Shown piece by piece: positions 44,509-55,492 of a stretch of DNA of 64,000 bases (position 1 is its first letter; each line of letters opens with the position of its first letter). Under the pieces are notes generated by a model. It saw only the letters and a program-made list of their open reading frames with translations. It searched no databases and was not told the origin of the DNA. This DNA is from Unio delphinus (lineage: Eukaryota; Mollusca; Bivalvia; Unionida; Unionidae): NCBI GenBank assembly GCA_029339505.1, contig JAQISU010000167.1, forward strand, positions 2,556,501-2,620,500, given 5' to 3'. A program made the position numbers and the translations under genes.

Positions 44509-46433
44509 ACATATAACAATTTTAAGTTGATATATGTGATATTATTTCCTTTACTTGACACTTGGTGAAATTCTGTTTAATAACTATATCACGCTAATCT
44601 GGACAAAGGAGTGAAGAGTGTGTTTTGTTCATCGAAACACAAAGGATTGAAATGTTGCAGAAACAGCGTTTGTACTTGCTGAAATATTTATAATAAGTGA
44701 AGCTTTGCAGTAATCGGTATTATTAGGAGAAGTGGGAAACAAAATTACGAATTTTCCATCCCTAGAGGAGCGTGTGTTAATTATGGTGGTTAGATAAACC
44801 TGAATTCAGCGTCGACAAATTAACGGGTAACGGTTTGGGGTGTTTTTCCTTAGCGAAGTATCGTGTCTTATAAATGTCTTACACGGCAATATCAGGCAGT
44901 CTATTTTTTATGCGCGGGAAAGGCGAGACCCTGCGCAAGTTTTGGCCATGGGACCTGTAGTTGAGAGTTGAATAGAGACACGTAACCAGGAGATGACAGA
45001 CACAGCTCTGCGAAATGGAAAAGGGTAAACCTCAACGTTAAAAAAACTTAATATCATACGTAATTTGGTTTGTAGAGACTTAAGTGTTTGAATTTATTTG
45101 CTTTAAATGTCATATGAATCATGTATGCTAAGAATTGATTATTAATAGTTTTGTGTGATGCTTCATGCCAAGGAATTGTTAGTTATCCTATGAATAGTCT
45201 GTTCTATCAATGGAGCAGCAGCGTGGAATATACAATTATTTATTGATAGCTGTATGGGTGCATGTGTCCGACATTTAATTCAAGATCGTGATTAAAAGAT
45301 TACACTGCATCAGCTTAATTGTCATTAAGCGAGACTAGACTATCGTATAAATCAGATAGTAATGGTACTTAATTATATTGGAGAAATACATTAATTTACC
45401 CTGTATTATGATAATTGTCTATGGAAAGAAAGAAACCGAATGCATGTGGACAAATACGGAATTTTGTAATGTTATGACCTGAAAACAATTATTACTGAGT
45501 GACTGTTGTGAAATATTTTACTGGCTGTTCCTGAATATCAGAGAGCGGAACGTATGTTCTGTTCAGAAAGTAAAGTTCGCATTTGTTTATTTTATTATGA
45601 AAATATCTTCAGTGCCTGATATAAGAATCAACGGCGGAACAAATGAGCGAATCACCAGCACACTATTCTGGACACCGAGATAGACCGCTCAAGGTGTTGA
45701 TGTAAGAGAAGGCCAGAGATTAAAAGACTGTCCCAGTGCAAATCGACGCCAACCAACAAGCTGTGTTGATTCTAAAGAGTGACCAGCAAACAGTTATCAC
45801 GTTATGTGGACATGCCGGATGCTAATATGCCGTATTTGTGTAAAAGGAACAGCAGCTAATCGCATTTTAGAACTCTGAGATAAAAAAAAATTCTTGTAGA
45901 GGTGCATTCTACAACTGGTCTGGTACAATTTATTAATTTAATTAATTAAGTTTTGCTGTATCTCTATTAATTTCATATTTTCTTACTATTCGCTCATTCC
46001 GAGTTATAGCACCAACACCTTGATGGATCATCTTCTAGACGTCGTTAATCAACATCATGAAGAATAATTTCACCACAATAAGCATTTATCACAATGTCTA
46101 AATTTTGTGTCACATTATAACATTCACGATTTCCTTCAAAATTATTTCTTTCCACTCGTTGAAACAAAACACGTAATAATACGAGGTAGGTGGGTGATTA
46201 ATAACAAAAACGTTAATGCATTAAATGCAAACTACCGTGATAGCTGTTTTCTGTAATGATGGTTTTATCAAACAATTTAGAAAGTAAAGCAAAATACGCA
46301 ATGCTTTACTTTTGACAAAATGATCCATTCACAATTTGCATTAAAATGCAGTTAGCCTCATTAATCCTTTCAAGAAAGAATGGAACTCAGTTTATCTTTC
46401 AATGCCACTCTGCCCTAGCCCAACCTTGACCTC
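44509..46433. other. Unique flanking DNA, no gene recognised
   Basis: About 1.9 kb of AT-rich unique sequence between the satellite and element 2. I find no long open frame, RNA gene or transposon signature. A TATA-like CTTATAAATG lies near 44868. CATCGAAACACAAAGG and GTGTGTTTTGTTC near 44620-44645 form a small inverted repeat. It may be host intergenic DNA. Confidence 0.5.
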
Positions 46434-46690
46434 AGCAGCAGAGGGGGTGAATCGGACGATTTTTTCCGACATTTTTGATTAAACCCTCAAAACGGCAAAT
46501 AGAGCCTTCCCGCGAAATCTCATGTTTTAACCAGAAAAAAAATAAGTCTCCATTTGGCAAATGGAGCCTTAGTGATTTTTGTCTGAAAACATGAGATTTC
46601 GCGGGTAATACTTTATTCGCGTTTTCGTTGCTTAACCATAAATGTCGGAAAAAATCTTTTGATTCACCCCCTCTGCTGCTAATGTATTAC
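46434..46690. repeat. Left terminus of element 2: ~247 bp imperfect palindrome
   Basis: The terminus starts AGCAGCAGAGGGGGTGAATC and ends at 46680 with its inverse, GATTCACCCCCTCTGCTGCT. Within, CCCGCGAAATCTCATGTTTT pairs with AAAACATGAGATTTCGCGGG, and the centre is TCCATTTGGCAAATGGA. It can fold into one long hairpin with bulges. The match to the right end continues about 10 bp past the palindrome (AATGTATTAC against AATGTTTAAC). Confidence 0.93.
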
Positions 46691-46757
46691 GGTGATTTCA
46701 ACCGAATATTTTATCAAGTCCGGTCCTAGGGCGAAAATCCTTTCAGGATGAAAGTCT

Positions 46758-47510
46758 TTACGACTTTACAAACAGACTAATTTGTAAAACCTCACCTTGT
46801 AAATCAATCAGATTATTAGACTGGTCAGTGAGTTTGAAATTAATTCTGGTTAATGAATTATTATGACATCGCATATAGACTGGATTAGTTGGATCTTCAA
46901 TAATTAGAAACCCTGGAGGAGCTGTTGGTGCAAATGAATACAAAATATATCCTTGCTGAGCTTGATTTGATCGTTCTAAATTTATTTGATAGCTTCCTTC
47001 GATAACATCACACACTAAATTCAGCGCTATCACCGATGAAATATTCACATTTTGAGGAGCAATATGCCTGCCGCCACCATCTGGGTCATTATTGTGTGTC
47101 AGGAGAGTTGTTTGTGGTTGTGATGGTGTTTTTTTCCACGTATCATGAATTATTTTAAAACCAATATCGATGGTGTCACTGAGATGTTTTGTTAGTTGTG
47201 GTACGTTATATCCAGGTAGTTTGAATGTTGGAATATCTTCTATGCGGATCTTATAGTCTGTTGCAAATAAATCTCTTGTTTTAGGATTACTGTCACCTAA
47301 TACCTCTTGAATGATTTGCGCATTAAATGTTTCCATGTCATTGATGATTTTGTTACATGTTTCTACAACGCTGATAAATTCGCAGGTGAGAGTGCTGGAT
47401 CTAAGGGATATAAACAACAACGAAATATCGCTAATCATCGCTCTGAAATTTACAGTGATGTCATCCGGTCGAAGATAGTGGTAGATCTTCTTAGTGGGAG
47501 GATCTACCAA
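46758..47510 (-). CDS. Penton/minor-capsid-like protein, C-terminal part, 250 aa
   Basis: The C-terminus has YMRCHNNSLTRINFKLTDQS and LIDLQGEVLQISLFVKS. This is a beta-rich pattern that I associate with an uncharacterised virion protein of Polinton-like elements; penton or fibre identity is inferred. There is no ATG at its open start. It overlaps the end of the upstream frame (47504-48127) by 7 bases in the -1 frame. At the junction the upstream frame passes T-TTT-TTC, a known slippery heptamer. It may therefore be the second half of that gene, split by frameshifting, mutation or a homopolymer error. Confidence 0.6.
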   Translation of the reverse strand: MVDPPTKKIYHYLRPDDITVNFRAMISDISLLFISLRSSTLTCEFISVVETCNKIINDMETFNAQIIQEVLGDSNPKTRDLFATDYKIRIEDIPTFKLPGYNVPQLTKHLSDTIDIGFKIIHDTWKKTPSQPQTTLLTHNNDPDGGGRHIAPQNVNISSVIALNLVCDVIEGSYQINLERSNQAQQGYILYSFAPTAPPGFLIIEDPTNPVYMRCHNNSLTRINFKLTDQSNNLIDLQGEVLQISLFVKS

Positions 47511-48127
47511 TTCAAGAAAAAAATCAATTTGTCATAATCGCTATAGCTTTTTACTGGATTATCAGATTTTATCCTGTCGGTGACATAATCAGTTTTTTTT
47601 GGTTCAGGTAGTAATTTAACGGTTTTTTCCCGGGGTGGGATTTCAGGCCATCCCAGTACGGTCCTTATTGAGCTTTGATAGATATCTACGACATAACCCT
47701 CTGTGCTTATTTCAATGGCAGATGATAGTGTCGGCTCATGAACTGTTATAGCTATTTTTGATTCTTTTCCAGTAATCGATTTTATTCTACGTTGCAATTC
47801 AGCATTGATTTGTTCAATTTGGTATGATCCGGTTGGTATGGAAACAACGTTCCAGTCTGGGGTACCGTCGTCTTTATTCTTATTTGCAAATACCAGTGAA
47901 TTATTCGGTTGTTGACCACCAAATGATTTTGATCTGATATTAGGCCAACTGTGATACACTCGTAATTTTGCTAACGCGATTTCCTTCTCGGGGACTGGGG
48001 TAGGGAAATTCACACTGAATTCTGGATTCGTTGAGGTTATTGATATCATGCTGGTTTGTACTGGGTTTGTGTTCTCCACTATTTGTTGAAGTAATTCCAT
48101 CTGTGTTGTCATTGTTATTATACTCAT
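47504..48127 (-). CDS. Penton/minor-capsid-like protein, N-terminal part, 207 aa
   Basis: This carries SMISITSTNPEFSVNFPTP, EIALAKLRVYHSWPNI and PTGSYQIEQINAELQRRI, all of a type common to an uncharacterised capsid-associated protein in Polinton-like elements. Its stop lies just past the slippery T run. It overlaps the 47940-48578 gene by about 190 bases in another frame. The role is inferred from placement among structural genes. Confidence 0.6.
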   Translation of the reverse strand: MSIITMTTQMELLQQIVENTNPVQTSMISITSTNPEFSVNFPTPVPEKEIALAKLRVYHSWPNIRSKSFGGQQPNNSLVFANKNKDDGTPDWNVVSIPTGSYQIEQINAELQRRIKSITGKESKIAITVHEPTLSSAIEISTEGYVVDIYQSSIRTVLGWPEIPPREKTVKLLPEPKKTDYVTDRIKSDNPVKSYSDYDKLIFFLNW

Positions 48128-48578
48128 GATGTATTTCTAATTTTGACATCGCAGAATCGTAAATACCTACCATCGCTGAAAACTCTCTCTCTGATATAAT
48201 TGTATCATCGAGAGATGACGATATCAATGAGGATAATTGCGTGTATGCAGTGGACACAACATGAAATTGAATTATGTAGTCTTGTAGTTTCCGTTGGCTG
48301 CATGATGATATTTTTTTTGTTATTATTGAAATAATTCCAGCGATTGTTGTTGCCGCAGAAATGCAAATTGGAACAGCTATCGGGGCAATCATTGTCACTG
48401 AAGACGGTATAATACCAGCTCCGGTGATTACACCACTCACAGCGTACACAGTAACATCAATTGCGGTAATTCTCCTGCGATATTTTTTAATTTTCATTGC
48501 ATACTCCTCGGCAAGGGTTTTGAGTCTATTTTGAAATTCTCTGACCTGATCATAACGATATTGCGATGATGAAATCAT
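47940..48578 (-). CDS. Hydrophobic virion-associated protein, 212 aa
   Basis: The N-terminal third is helical and basic (QVREFQNRLKTLAEEYAMKI, KYRRRITAIDV). Two long hydrophobic segments follow (about residues 45-65 and 66-90, including IAPIAVPICISAATTIAGII), then a helical region (DYIIQFHVVSTAYTQLSSLI) and a polar tail that overlaps the next gene. The pattern of basic helix, Gly/Ser hydrophobic hairpin and helix is typical of a widespread uncharacterised protein in these elements. Membrane interaction is likely; function unknown. Confidence 0.6.
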   Translation of the reverse strand: MISSSQYRYDQVREFQNRLKTLAEEYAMKIKKYRRRITAIDVTVYAVSGVITGAGIIPSSVTMIAPIAVPICISAATTIAGIISIITKKISSCSQRKLQDYIIQFHVVSTAYTQLSSLISSSLDDTIISEREFSAMVGIYDSAMSKLEIHHEYNNNDNTDGITSTNSGEHKPSTNQHDINNLNESRIQCEFPYPSPREGNRVSKITSVSQLA

Positions 48579-48651
48579 TTTTATTTTAAAAACGCTAGCG
48601 TTTTCAATTACGATTTCAATTGAAACCGTTAGTGAAATTGCTTTGCAATTT

Positions 48652-49479
48652 TCAACTTAAATCCGCTACAAATTCCAAATACCATGTTGTTGAAACCCTA
48701 ACCAAATTTTTATCAGTAGATGTTATCGTGAACTTTTCAGTTGTATTCTTGTCGATGATCGTTGAAATCGTATTATTGACCCCGGATGAACTGGACAATG
48801 AAATATTAAATTGAGTCAATGGTGTTACTAGTGTTAATCGATAAATACCCTTAACGGTTGCAGTGATATCTAATTTGTTGTTTGTAGGTGTCCACGCAAA
48901 TGATCCGTGTTGGATCGTGTATACTAGGTTGTTGGTTTTCTCATTAGGAATTTTTGTTTTTTCAATGATTGTTATCATCCTCGAAAAATCATTTTTGATG
49001 GCCTCGGTGAAGATTTTCGTCTCATCGATGGATTTTTTAATAACAGGGAGTTTTATTTCAATTTTATCTAACGGGGTTCCAATAAATTTATCAATGATAT
49101 TTCTACGGAATGAGGTAAACTGTTTTCCGTGTTCTTCACTTTTAGATTGAAGTGTTGTTAGTTCCAACACAGAATTTTTTAATTCATCGTTGAGAGTTTT
49201 TAATCTATCTGTAATCGTCGAAATAAGTACACCCGGTTTGAGTTTACCCTGATCGGAAAATAACGCGATAGTATTCTCGATTGCGTGTCGTTGTTTAACT
49301 AAAATATCATCCAGAGAGACATTACTAGTTTTCAATTTACCCTGTTTGTCATGAAATACAACTATCTCATTAGGATCAACACTTGCTAAATTCAACGTCT
49401 CAGTGATTTCATCTTCAATTATTTTTTTTATATCACCGGTTGCAGTGTCATCGGGTTTGGTTTCAAAGATCTCCCCCAA
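48652..49479 (-). CDS. Coiled-coil stalk with C-terminal beta domain (fibre-like), 275 aa
   Basis: Residues ~70-190 have heptad-like patterns (STITDRLKTLNDELKNSVLE; KSIDETKIFTEAIKN). The last ~80 residues look like a beta sandwich (GSFAWTPTNNKLDITATV; YRLTLVTPLTQFNISLS). This rod-and-head layout suggests a receptor-binding fibre, but there is no direct homology. The open frame starts with TTG. The nearest upstream ATG (about 49492) is in another frame, with a G5 run between them. A TATA-like GTATAAAATATC lies just before it. Confidence 0.5.
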   Translation of the reverse strand: MGEIFETKPDDTATGDIKKIIEDEITETLNLASVDPNEIVVFHDKQGKLKTSNVSLDDILVKQRHAIENTIALFSDQGKLKPGVLISTITDRLKTLNDELKNSVLELTTLQSKSEEHGKQFTSFRRNIIDKFIGTPLDKIEIKLPVIKKSIDETKIFTEAIKNDFSRMITIIEKTKIPNEKTNNLVYTIQHGSFAWTPTNNKLDITATVKGIYRLTLVTPLTQFNISLSSSSGVNNTISTIIDKNTTEKFTITSTDKNLVRVSTTWYLEFVADLS

Positions 49480-49510
49480 ATATCAATCATGATATTTTAT
49501 ACACCTCTCT

Positions 49511-49933
49511 CTAAAATCGTTTCGATTTCCAGCGATTACTAGTGTATTCATTTACGACAATGTGTGGTGGTTTTCTAGATGCTGAAATAGCGTTAAGGAC
49601 ATTTAATACTTCACTGCCGCATATTGGTGGGTCATTGATTTGTTGTGTTGGTAGCGTAGAATACCAAGTCTTCATTGGAATTTTTTTTATGTAACGCATA
49701 AATTTTTTTGGCGGGGCTAATCCATATGAATCAAAATAGACGATTGCCCGTGGATCAATAGCGTATGCAACCCAGTGAGTTCCAGGTCCGGTGCTGTTAT
49801 CTAAATTAATAATACCGGTTTCAACATCATAGGGTTGATGTGGCAATTGATCTTTCATAAAGACACCTCTGAAATTTTTAATCGCCAATTGCTTAGCAGC
49901 ATCCATTAAATCAAAATTGGACATTGGAACCAT
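49511..49933 (-). CDS. Adenain-like cysteine protease, ~140 aa
   Basis: Catalytic pattern: His in GPGTHWVAYAI, Asp in VYFDSYGLAPP, then Gln-Gln in LPTQQINDPP and Cys in PICGSEVLNVL. This is the virion-maturation protease of the adenovirus/Polinton lineage (Ulp1-like fold). The start chosen is the ATG at 49933; the frame is open to 50005, but that part overlaps the upstream gene, and a second Met lies at 49924. The frame is unbroken. Confidence 0.88.
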   Translation of the reverse strand: MVPMSNFDLMDAAKQLAIKNFRGVFMKDQLPHQPYDVETGIINLDNSTGPGTHWVAYAIDPRAIVYFDSYGLAPPKKFMRYIKKIPMKTWYSTLPTQQINDPPICGSEVLNVLNAISASRKPPHIVVNEYTSNRWKSKRF

Positions 49934-49944
49934 CGGTTCCTCAA

Positions 49945-50535
49945 TTAATAAACCGTTCCTGGGATTCTCAGGCCTGATCCGTGAACGGATCTCCCGCTGT
50001 ACCATGAATACGGGGTTCCTGGTAGTCTTAGACCCCTTCCCTTTTTATTATACCCTCGTCCCGTCTTCGGTTCAGTGCCTTGTTTCGCTTTTGGCCTCGA
50101 TGCGATAGCTTTTATTAATCCTGGTAACACACCTAGTCTAAAACCCTTTCCCTTCTTCGGTTCATATGATTCAGTAATGCCTTGTATCGCTTTTGCTCCC
50201 AAGCCTCCAACTGCCCCCAATGCGACTGCTTTTGCAACTGCTGGGGCCGCTGCCGCAACCAACGCTGGTAACGCAGCAAATGACGGGAAGATACCGCCTG
50301 TTTTAATCATATTTTTGATAGCAGCCGCAGAAAGCGTAATCTGAATACCTTTTTTTGCTACAAGTGAATCATTGAAATGTTTTATTTGACGAGTTGTCAG
50401 TGATAATTTATTTGCACCACCAGTCATTTGATTAGGTTTCAACGTGATTGTGGTTCCGCATTTTTTAGCCGATTCTGATTGCAATTTTTTGATTTGACCG
50501 GGGGTTAACGCAACACTAATATTACTATATGACAT
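49945..50535 (-). CDS. Core/minor virion protein with Gly-rich tail, 196 aa
   Basis: The N-terminal half has repeated LT..QI/LS..AI-type segments (VALTPGQIKKLQ; LSLTTRQIKHFND; ITLSAAAIKNMIKTGG). An Ala-rich hydrophobic stretch follows (LPALVAAAAPAVAKAVAL). The tail has Gly/Pro repeats (GRGLRLPGTPY; GSGLRIPGTVY). I associate this combination with an uncharacterised protein of Polinton-like elements. A pVI or pX-like internal virion role is plausible. It lies between the capsid and protease genes. Confidence 0.65.
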   Translation of the reverse strand: MSYSNISVALTPGQIKKLQSESAKKCGTTITLKPNQMTGGANKLSLTTRQIKHFNDSLVAKKGIQITLSAAAIKNMIKTGGIFPSFAALPALVAAAAPAVAKAVALGAVGGLGAKAIQGITESYEPKKGKGFRLGVLPGLIKAIASRPKAKQGTEPKTGRGYNKKGRGLRLPGTPYSWYSGRSVHGSGLRIPGTVY

Positions 50536-50682
50536 TATACATAATTGATTGATTCTAAATCGTTTACAATTTCAATGAAAAATCGTTTACATAGTTTCCA
50601 CTGGTGCATCAATGATTCTCATTCTTCCTCCAACACCTTCAAGTAGCATTGATTTATCACTGAGAATGACAGCAACCGCTCT

Positions 50683-52032
50683 TTAATTCGGGATAAGGAT
50701 AGGAGGTACCCCACCAACTGGTGGACCAGTCGGACGGGTTACACGGGCTCTAAAGTGTATATCAACGACAGATTGTCTTGTTAAATCAAGATGTTCCAAT
50801 GAAAAGTAATAAATCGGATAGAGGCTTTTAAAATCCAATTGTGATATTTGCAAACCAGTATCCACATTTTGATCACGTGCCATAAATGACAACAGGTTAT
50901 GATAGACACGTGCAATATGGTTAGTGGTGTAATCAAGTTGCACATCTTCAGATGGTTCCTGTTGGCCGTTTATTCTCAGTGAGACTTCATTAACACCTAA
51001 CTGATCAAATATCATATGACTTCGTTCTTGATCACCAACTCGCGCATTATTCTGTAATGCAATAAATATATGACGTGGAGCTGAAAACCCTTGTTTTGAT
51101 GCCAGGTGCCATGTGAATGTACCATCAACATTGTCTTGTTTAGTATCCGTAGTCACTGATAACCAACTCAACAATGATTTTCCTCCTTGGTCCATAAATG
51201 ATAACAATTTTTCTTCTGCTGTGATTGATGGAGTTAACACTGGCATCCACAATGATAGTTTTGTTAAAATGACTTTACCGGCTACAACACCAGCATCACG
51301 CCAGATTGCATCATTATCAGTACCCTTTCGTACAAGCGCTACTGTGTGTTTAGCTCCATAAATAACTTTTCTAACATTTCTACAGAATCCAAAAATATGA
51401 TGCAGTGGAATCGCACATGAAAATCGTCGACGCTGTCCATGCAACGTTGCTACGCGTGTTGCAAACCCTAAGTTGTAGTTAGTAATATTATTAATGACAT
51501 CAAAAGTACCAGCTGGTCTTATATATCCGGCTGGTGCTGGATCAACTGCAGTGGCTAGTGTTGCCTTGACTCTAGAATACTGGACGTGTTCAGGGTGATC
51601 AGTAATATCCTTAGAAAACATCATAGATGGACCAGCTGATCTTGTATAATCATCAGAATATCTTGCTAACCCTATGATTGTTGTGGCCACATCAACTTCA
51701 CGGTCAATGGATTCATTTTCTTTTCAATCAATGAGATATCTTGCACTTTCAAATAACGCCATAATACCGTTATTGACGAACCCAACTTTGATAGATGGGT
51801 TATTGTCATGTGGGGTATCAGCTGCAACATTTGTTACAAGTTCTCCTTCTACTTCAATAAATGCCTCACACGGTAGAAAATATTTACTGGTATCATGAAC
51901 TTGAAGTTCAATTCGCGATCGGAGATCTGGTTGTACTGCGTGATAAGAATAAAATTGAAAATCGCGTACAGAATCATCTTTACGCACTGGGACATCCATA
52001 TCAAATGCTAGATCAGGTGACCTTTTGAACAT
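50683..52032 (-). pseudogene. Major capsid protein (double jelly-roll type), one in-frame TGA
   Basis: Two open stretches, 51727-52032 and 50683-51690, lie in the same frame, separated by TGA at 51724-51726. The N-terminal part has FFYSYHAVQP-like QFYSYHAVQPDLRSRIEL and FVNNGIMALFESARYLID. The later part has NYNLGFATRVATLHGQRRRF, IPLHHIFGFCRNV, VILTKLSLWMPVL and FSLEHLDLTRQSVVDIHFRA. Length (~450 codons), position and layout fit the hexon-like capsid protein of Polinton-like viruses, distinct from that of element 1. The stop would truncate the product after about 100 residues. Confidence 0.8.
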
Positions 52033-52079
52033 TTTATTCTATTTATCAGAGTCTAAATCGTAAAATCGTAAAAGATTTT

Positions 52080-52521
52080 TCATCGTCGTGTTTTTTTAAA
52101 GCCACTTCCCGCTATCATGTTTGCTATCATGTTATCTTGGTCACTTGGAGTCACCAATGATGCTAATTTTTCATCTACTGCGTTATTTATTATTTTACTA
52201 ACACTTGCAGGCATTTCCGCTGTAGATGGCAATGGTACCTGTTTCTTTTTTCGTCTCACTAATGATGTTATTTTATTCTTCGCAGTTGAAAACGCTTTTC
52301 CCGCAAGATCTCCAACAGCACCAATACCCTTATCACGAATAACATCAATGGCTTTCATTCCTAATTGTTTAGCTAACGGCATCACTTTTGGGGCCATTCT
52401 CGCAAAAAAAACCTGCAATGGTATTACCTAAACCATCTCCGTAGTATGCTCTATAAACTGGAAACCGTGAATTAACTACATAGACGGGGGTTGGTTTATC
52501 ATGATTGTAGTGTATAATCAT
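52080..52521 (-). pseudogene. pVI-like minor virion protein, frame change at a T8 run
   Basis: From ATG 52521 the frame gives MIIHYNHDKPTPVYVVNSRF and YYGDGLGNTIAG. The continuation (ARMAPKVMPLAKQLGMKAID; then a basic VRRKKKQV) is in the next frame, and the two meet at an 8-T run (minus strand, about 52406-52413). The GDGLG motif followed by an amphipathic helix is typical of pVI-like proteins that line the capsid and act on membranes. The break may be a genuine mutation or a homopolymer length error. Confidence 0.65.
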
Positions 52522-52555
52522 CTTGTTATAAAACTAGTAGTTTTTTAATTAGTGA

Positions 52556-53533
52556 TCAATCGCTGTAATAACCATGGGCATCTTTGTGATTTTCAACTAA
52601 TTCAGCAATGAGTTTTCGATATACATTAATGTCCATGATACCACCGGCAAATAATCGTCTACAGATATCAGCTGCTTCATTAATTATTTCCGGAGAGTTA
52701 TTTCCGGCTCGTTTCCCTCCGATGAGAACTTCTAACCGTGATATATCACTGAGAATGTTACCAGGACAAGTAACGCTAGTGTTTTCAACTATGCCGCTGC
52801 CTAAATACCCATCTCCAGTTGACTCCTCTTTACCAAAAATCCAGTTGGATACTCTTTATTTACTCTAATCAATACTTCGTCTTCAAAACTCTCAAAATCA
52901 TTGTGGATACTTTCTGTGATTCTAAATCTACCACGGTTAGCCAGGTATACTTTTTTTTATCCAATTCTTGTCGTTTTTTATATACTCTTTATACCCTCTG
53001 TTTACAGCAATTTCTCTTTGATCGAGTGAAAAATCCCGCACGGTAAAGTTAATTAAATTATTGTCATCTTTAAAACTTTTAATTATGCTGTATGCATAGT
53101 ATGTAAATATATTTTGCGGTGAATACATTTTTTCTATAGTAACGTCTTCTTCCTCTTCTTGTTTTCTTGCAGTAGCACCTAGTTCTTCTAGTACTCGCTC
53201 TTTTTTTTTTTGTTGTTGCCGTGAAGTAGCTACTATATCTACTGGAAGTGTTTCTAAAGACTTTTTTGTTTGTTTAGTTCTTTTTGCTATTTTTTTTAAC
53301 ACAGGGAGAAAAGTCTCTTCTTGTTTTTTTCCTTGTTCAGAGATTGTTGACAATATCTGTTTCGTTGTTGTAGTTATTGGTTTAAACAACTCTTCAGATC
53401 CCTCAGCAAAATCAGTCTGAAGACTCTGTCGTTGTTGCAGTTTATTCCTGACAGAGTCGCGAATTGGTATAAATTTCTTAATTGCATCTAATCGTTCACG
53501 AGCCAATCGGGTCGTTAATGCTTCATTGACCAT
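52556..53533 (-). pseudogene. Coiled-coil structural protein, two frame changes
   Basis: The N-terminal 198 codons (52937-53533) are a charged coiled coil (TTRLARERLDAIKKF; KKIAKRTKQTKKSLETL) with SEELFKPITTTTKQIL. Similar-looking sequence continues to 52556 in shifted frames. One change is at an A8 run (minus strand, near 52951-52958) and one at a T5 run near 52842. The final part includes GDGYLGSGIVENTSVTCPGN and ends with NHKDAHGYYSD. I associate this with an uncharacterised protein upstream of the capsid genes in such elements. Both breaks lie in homopolymers. Confidence 0.6.
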
Positions 53534-54164
53534 TATTTGAAATCAGAAACAATTTTTCAATTGCAAAACAATTTTTCCCATCGATGATTAACTAATCGGA
53601 ACCATCCCTTAACGGTCCAATATTTTATTCAGTGTGACATATTTTTATTTTTATTGCTGTGAAATATTTTTATTTTTTATTCAGTGAGAAATATTTTAAT
53701 TTTTTATTCAGTGATTTTGCCTGTTTTTCAGTGATTTTTTGACAGTTTTGGTGGTTTTCAGTTGAAAATTTCTTTGAGATTTTACAGTCAAGTAGTCGAT
53801 TTTACAGGGGATTTTCCATAGGGAAAAGCTGTTAAAACTCATTTTTGATGATTTTTAGCCATTTTTCATCAATTTTTGCCTGTTTTCAGTGATTTTTGGT
53901 CATTTTTCATCGATTTTTGGTAAAAAAAACCTCGTAGGGTCAAGTAGTCGATTTTGCATGGGATTTTCCATAGGGAAAAGTTCTTAAAAAAACTTTCAAA
54001 GCTGTTAGGATTCTATTTTATTTTCGCAGTGTGAAATATTTAGTGTGAAATATTTTCACTGATTCAATCAGGAAATGCTAAGAAAATGAAAATCTCTTTG
54101 AGATTTTACGGTCAAGTAGACAATTTCAATCAAAAAATGACAAAATCTTTTGAGGGTCGGTCAA
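53534..54164. other. AT-rich non-coding region with direct repeats
   Basis: No gene is seen. A ~42 bp block (AAGTAGTCGATTTTACAGGG, ATTTTCCATAGGGAAAAG) occurs at about 53787-53828 and 53939-53980. GAGATTTTAC(A/G)GTCAAGTAG occurs near 53777 and 54101. TTTATTCAGTGAGAAATATT-like units recur at 53630-53720. Such repeats next to the structural block could be regulatory or part of a replication region; unproven. Confidence 0.6.
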
Positions 54165-54521
54165 TCAAAATCGTTCATTTTCTTTAATTAACGCCCGTAT
54201 ATTTCTAATTTTAGAATTAACTTCCTTTTTCAATTCATATTCGTTACCCAATTCTTTTCGTATTCCTTCCACGATAGTATATAACGGGACAAACACACTT
54301 ATGTCACTGGAAAATGCAAGAGAGTCCCGAAAAGAATTCTGAATTTTTTTGATGAGCGCATATTTCTTTGGTAGCATATACTTGTTAGTGCTAACACCAT
54401 ATTCTATATCCTGAAAATCCGACTTGATTTGATCAGGATTTAACCCATCTGACAATTTAATATCCTGGCTTTTCAATTTTGCAATTTCAACTATAATGCC
54501 ATTCATATTTTCAGAATTCAT
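54165..54521 (-). CDS. Hypothetical helical protein, 118 aa
   Basis: No family recognised. It is mostly helical and polar (MNGIIVEIAKLKSQDIKLSD; KKYALIKKIQNSFRDSLAF; EVNSKIRNIRALIKENERF). It starts at an ATG on the minus strand in the same direction as the structural block but is separated from it by a 630 bp repeat region. Function unknown. Confidence 0.5.
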   Translation of the reverse strand: MNSENMNGIIVEIAKLKSQDIKLSDGLNPDQIKSDFQDIEYGVSTNKYMLPKKYALIKKIQNSFRDSLAFSSDISVFVPLYTIVEGIRKELGNEYELKKEVNSKIRNIRALIKENERF

Positions 54522-55490
54522 ATATGATAATACATATTTCTAATTCATTTTTCAAAAATAAATAGAGCCGTTAATATTTTCAAAATTCATTCTGTATATA
54601 AATATATTTTTCAAAATTCATTCTGTATATATAAATATATTTTTTAAAAATAATTCTGTATATATAAATATATTTATCAAAAATAAATGCAGACAAAAAT
54701 AAATAACAACCATGATGAGCGGTTGTCAGTCATTTGGCCCCCTTGATATAGGCCGCTGTGGTTCTCTTAATCTTCGATTTTTAATCTTCGATTTCGATTG
54801 AACCTTCTTTTTTGGCCGGTAATTCATTTTGAACACCATACGGGGCTACCAAAATGTGACGGAGAGCTAATTACATCCATGGATGTTATTTATTTTAGGT
54901 CATGTATGTTTACATTCACCGAAACATATTCCCCTAAGAGTGAATCTAACTCAAATCAAATAACGGGTTAGAATCACAAGAGGGTATGTTTACGCGTGAA
55001 AGAGACCTAGAGGTTACATATATACGACAACACATCTTTGGAACTCCTTGGTTGCCTTCACATCCAAGTAAGCCCAAAGGAACCCCGAAACATACATCTC
55101 CGGAAGGGAGGCCTAACGTGGCAAACGCCATCTTAGACCGCCCAGAAGATATGCTTGGGGGATACTTAATTAACTTAATTAAGGATGGATATATTCAATG
55201 AAATGTACTTAATTAACTTAATTAAGGATGGATATATTCAATGAAATGTACTTAATTAACTTAATTAAGGATGGAATTTATGATGTAATGATGTGAGGAC
55301 AGCACAAGACAGCACAAACATGAAACGACGGGGCGGATTTTCTACGGCCATCCGACCAATCAAAAGCGACCCATGAAATTAAACCCGGTTGCATGATTGA
55401 GAAAAGTCAACCACGCACACGTGTCAATGGCGTGGGTTATTTTCGATTGGTCGGATTGGCTTTCGAAAGCCCCAGCTTTATACGTTTCAT
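54522..55490. other. Non-coding region; AT-rich repeats and CCAAT-type sites
   Basis: Three or more copies of an ATTCTGTATATATAAATATAT unit lie at 54580-54680. From about 54720 the sequence is less AT-rich, and a 71-codon frame (54986-55201) has no support as a gene. GACCAATCAAAAG near 55347 and inverted CGATTGGTCGGATTGG near 55444 are CCAAT-box candidates ahead of the TATA at 55493. Confidence 0.5.
55163..55271. repeat. 43 bp tandem repeat, 2.5 copies
   Basis: TACTTAATTAACTTAATTAA followed by GGATGGATATATTCAATGAA and ATG repeats at 55163, 55206 and (partly) 55249. The TTAATTAACTTAATTAA core is itself palindromic. Confidence 0.9.
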
Positions 55491-55492
55491 AT

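Noticed and set aside
44600..45050. Host gene first exon near the TATA-like site at 44868
   Set aside because: No convincing coding frame or splice sites could be established by eye.
54986..55201. 71-codon plus-strand frame in element 2
   Set aside because: It runs into the 43 bp tandem repeat, has an antisense open frame as well, and shows no family features.
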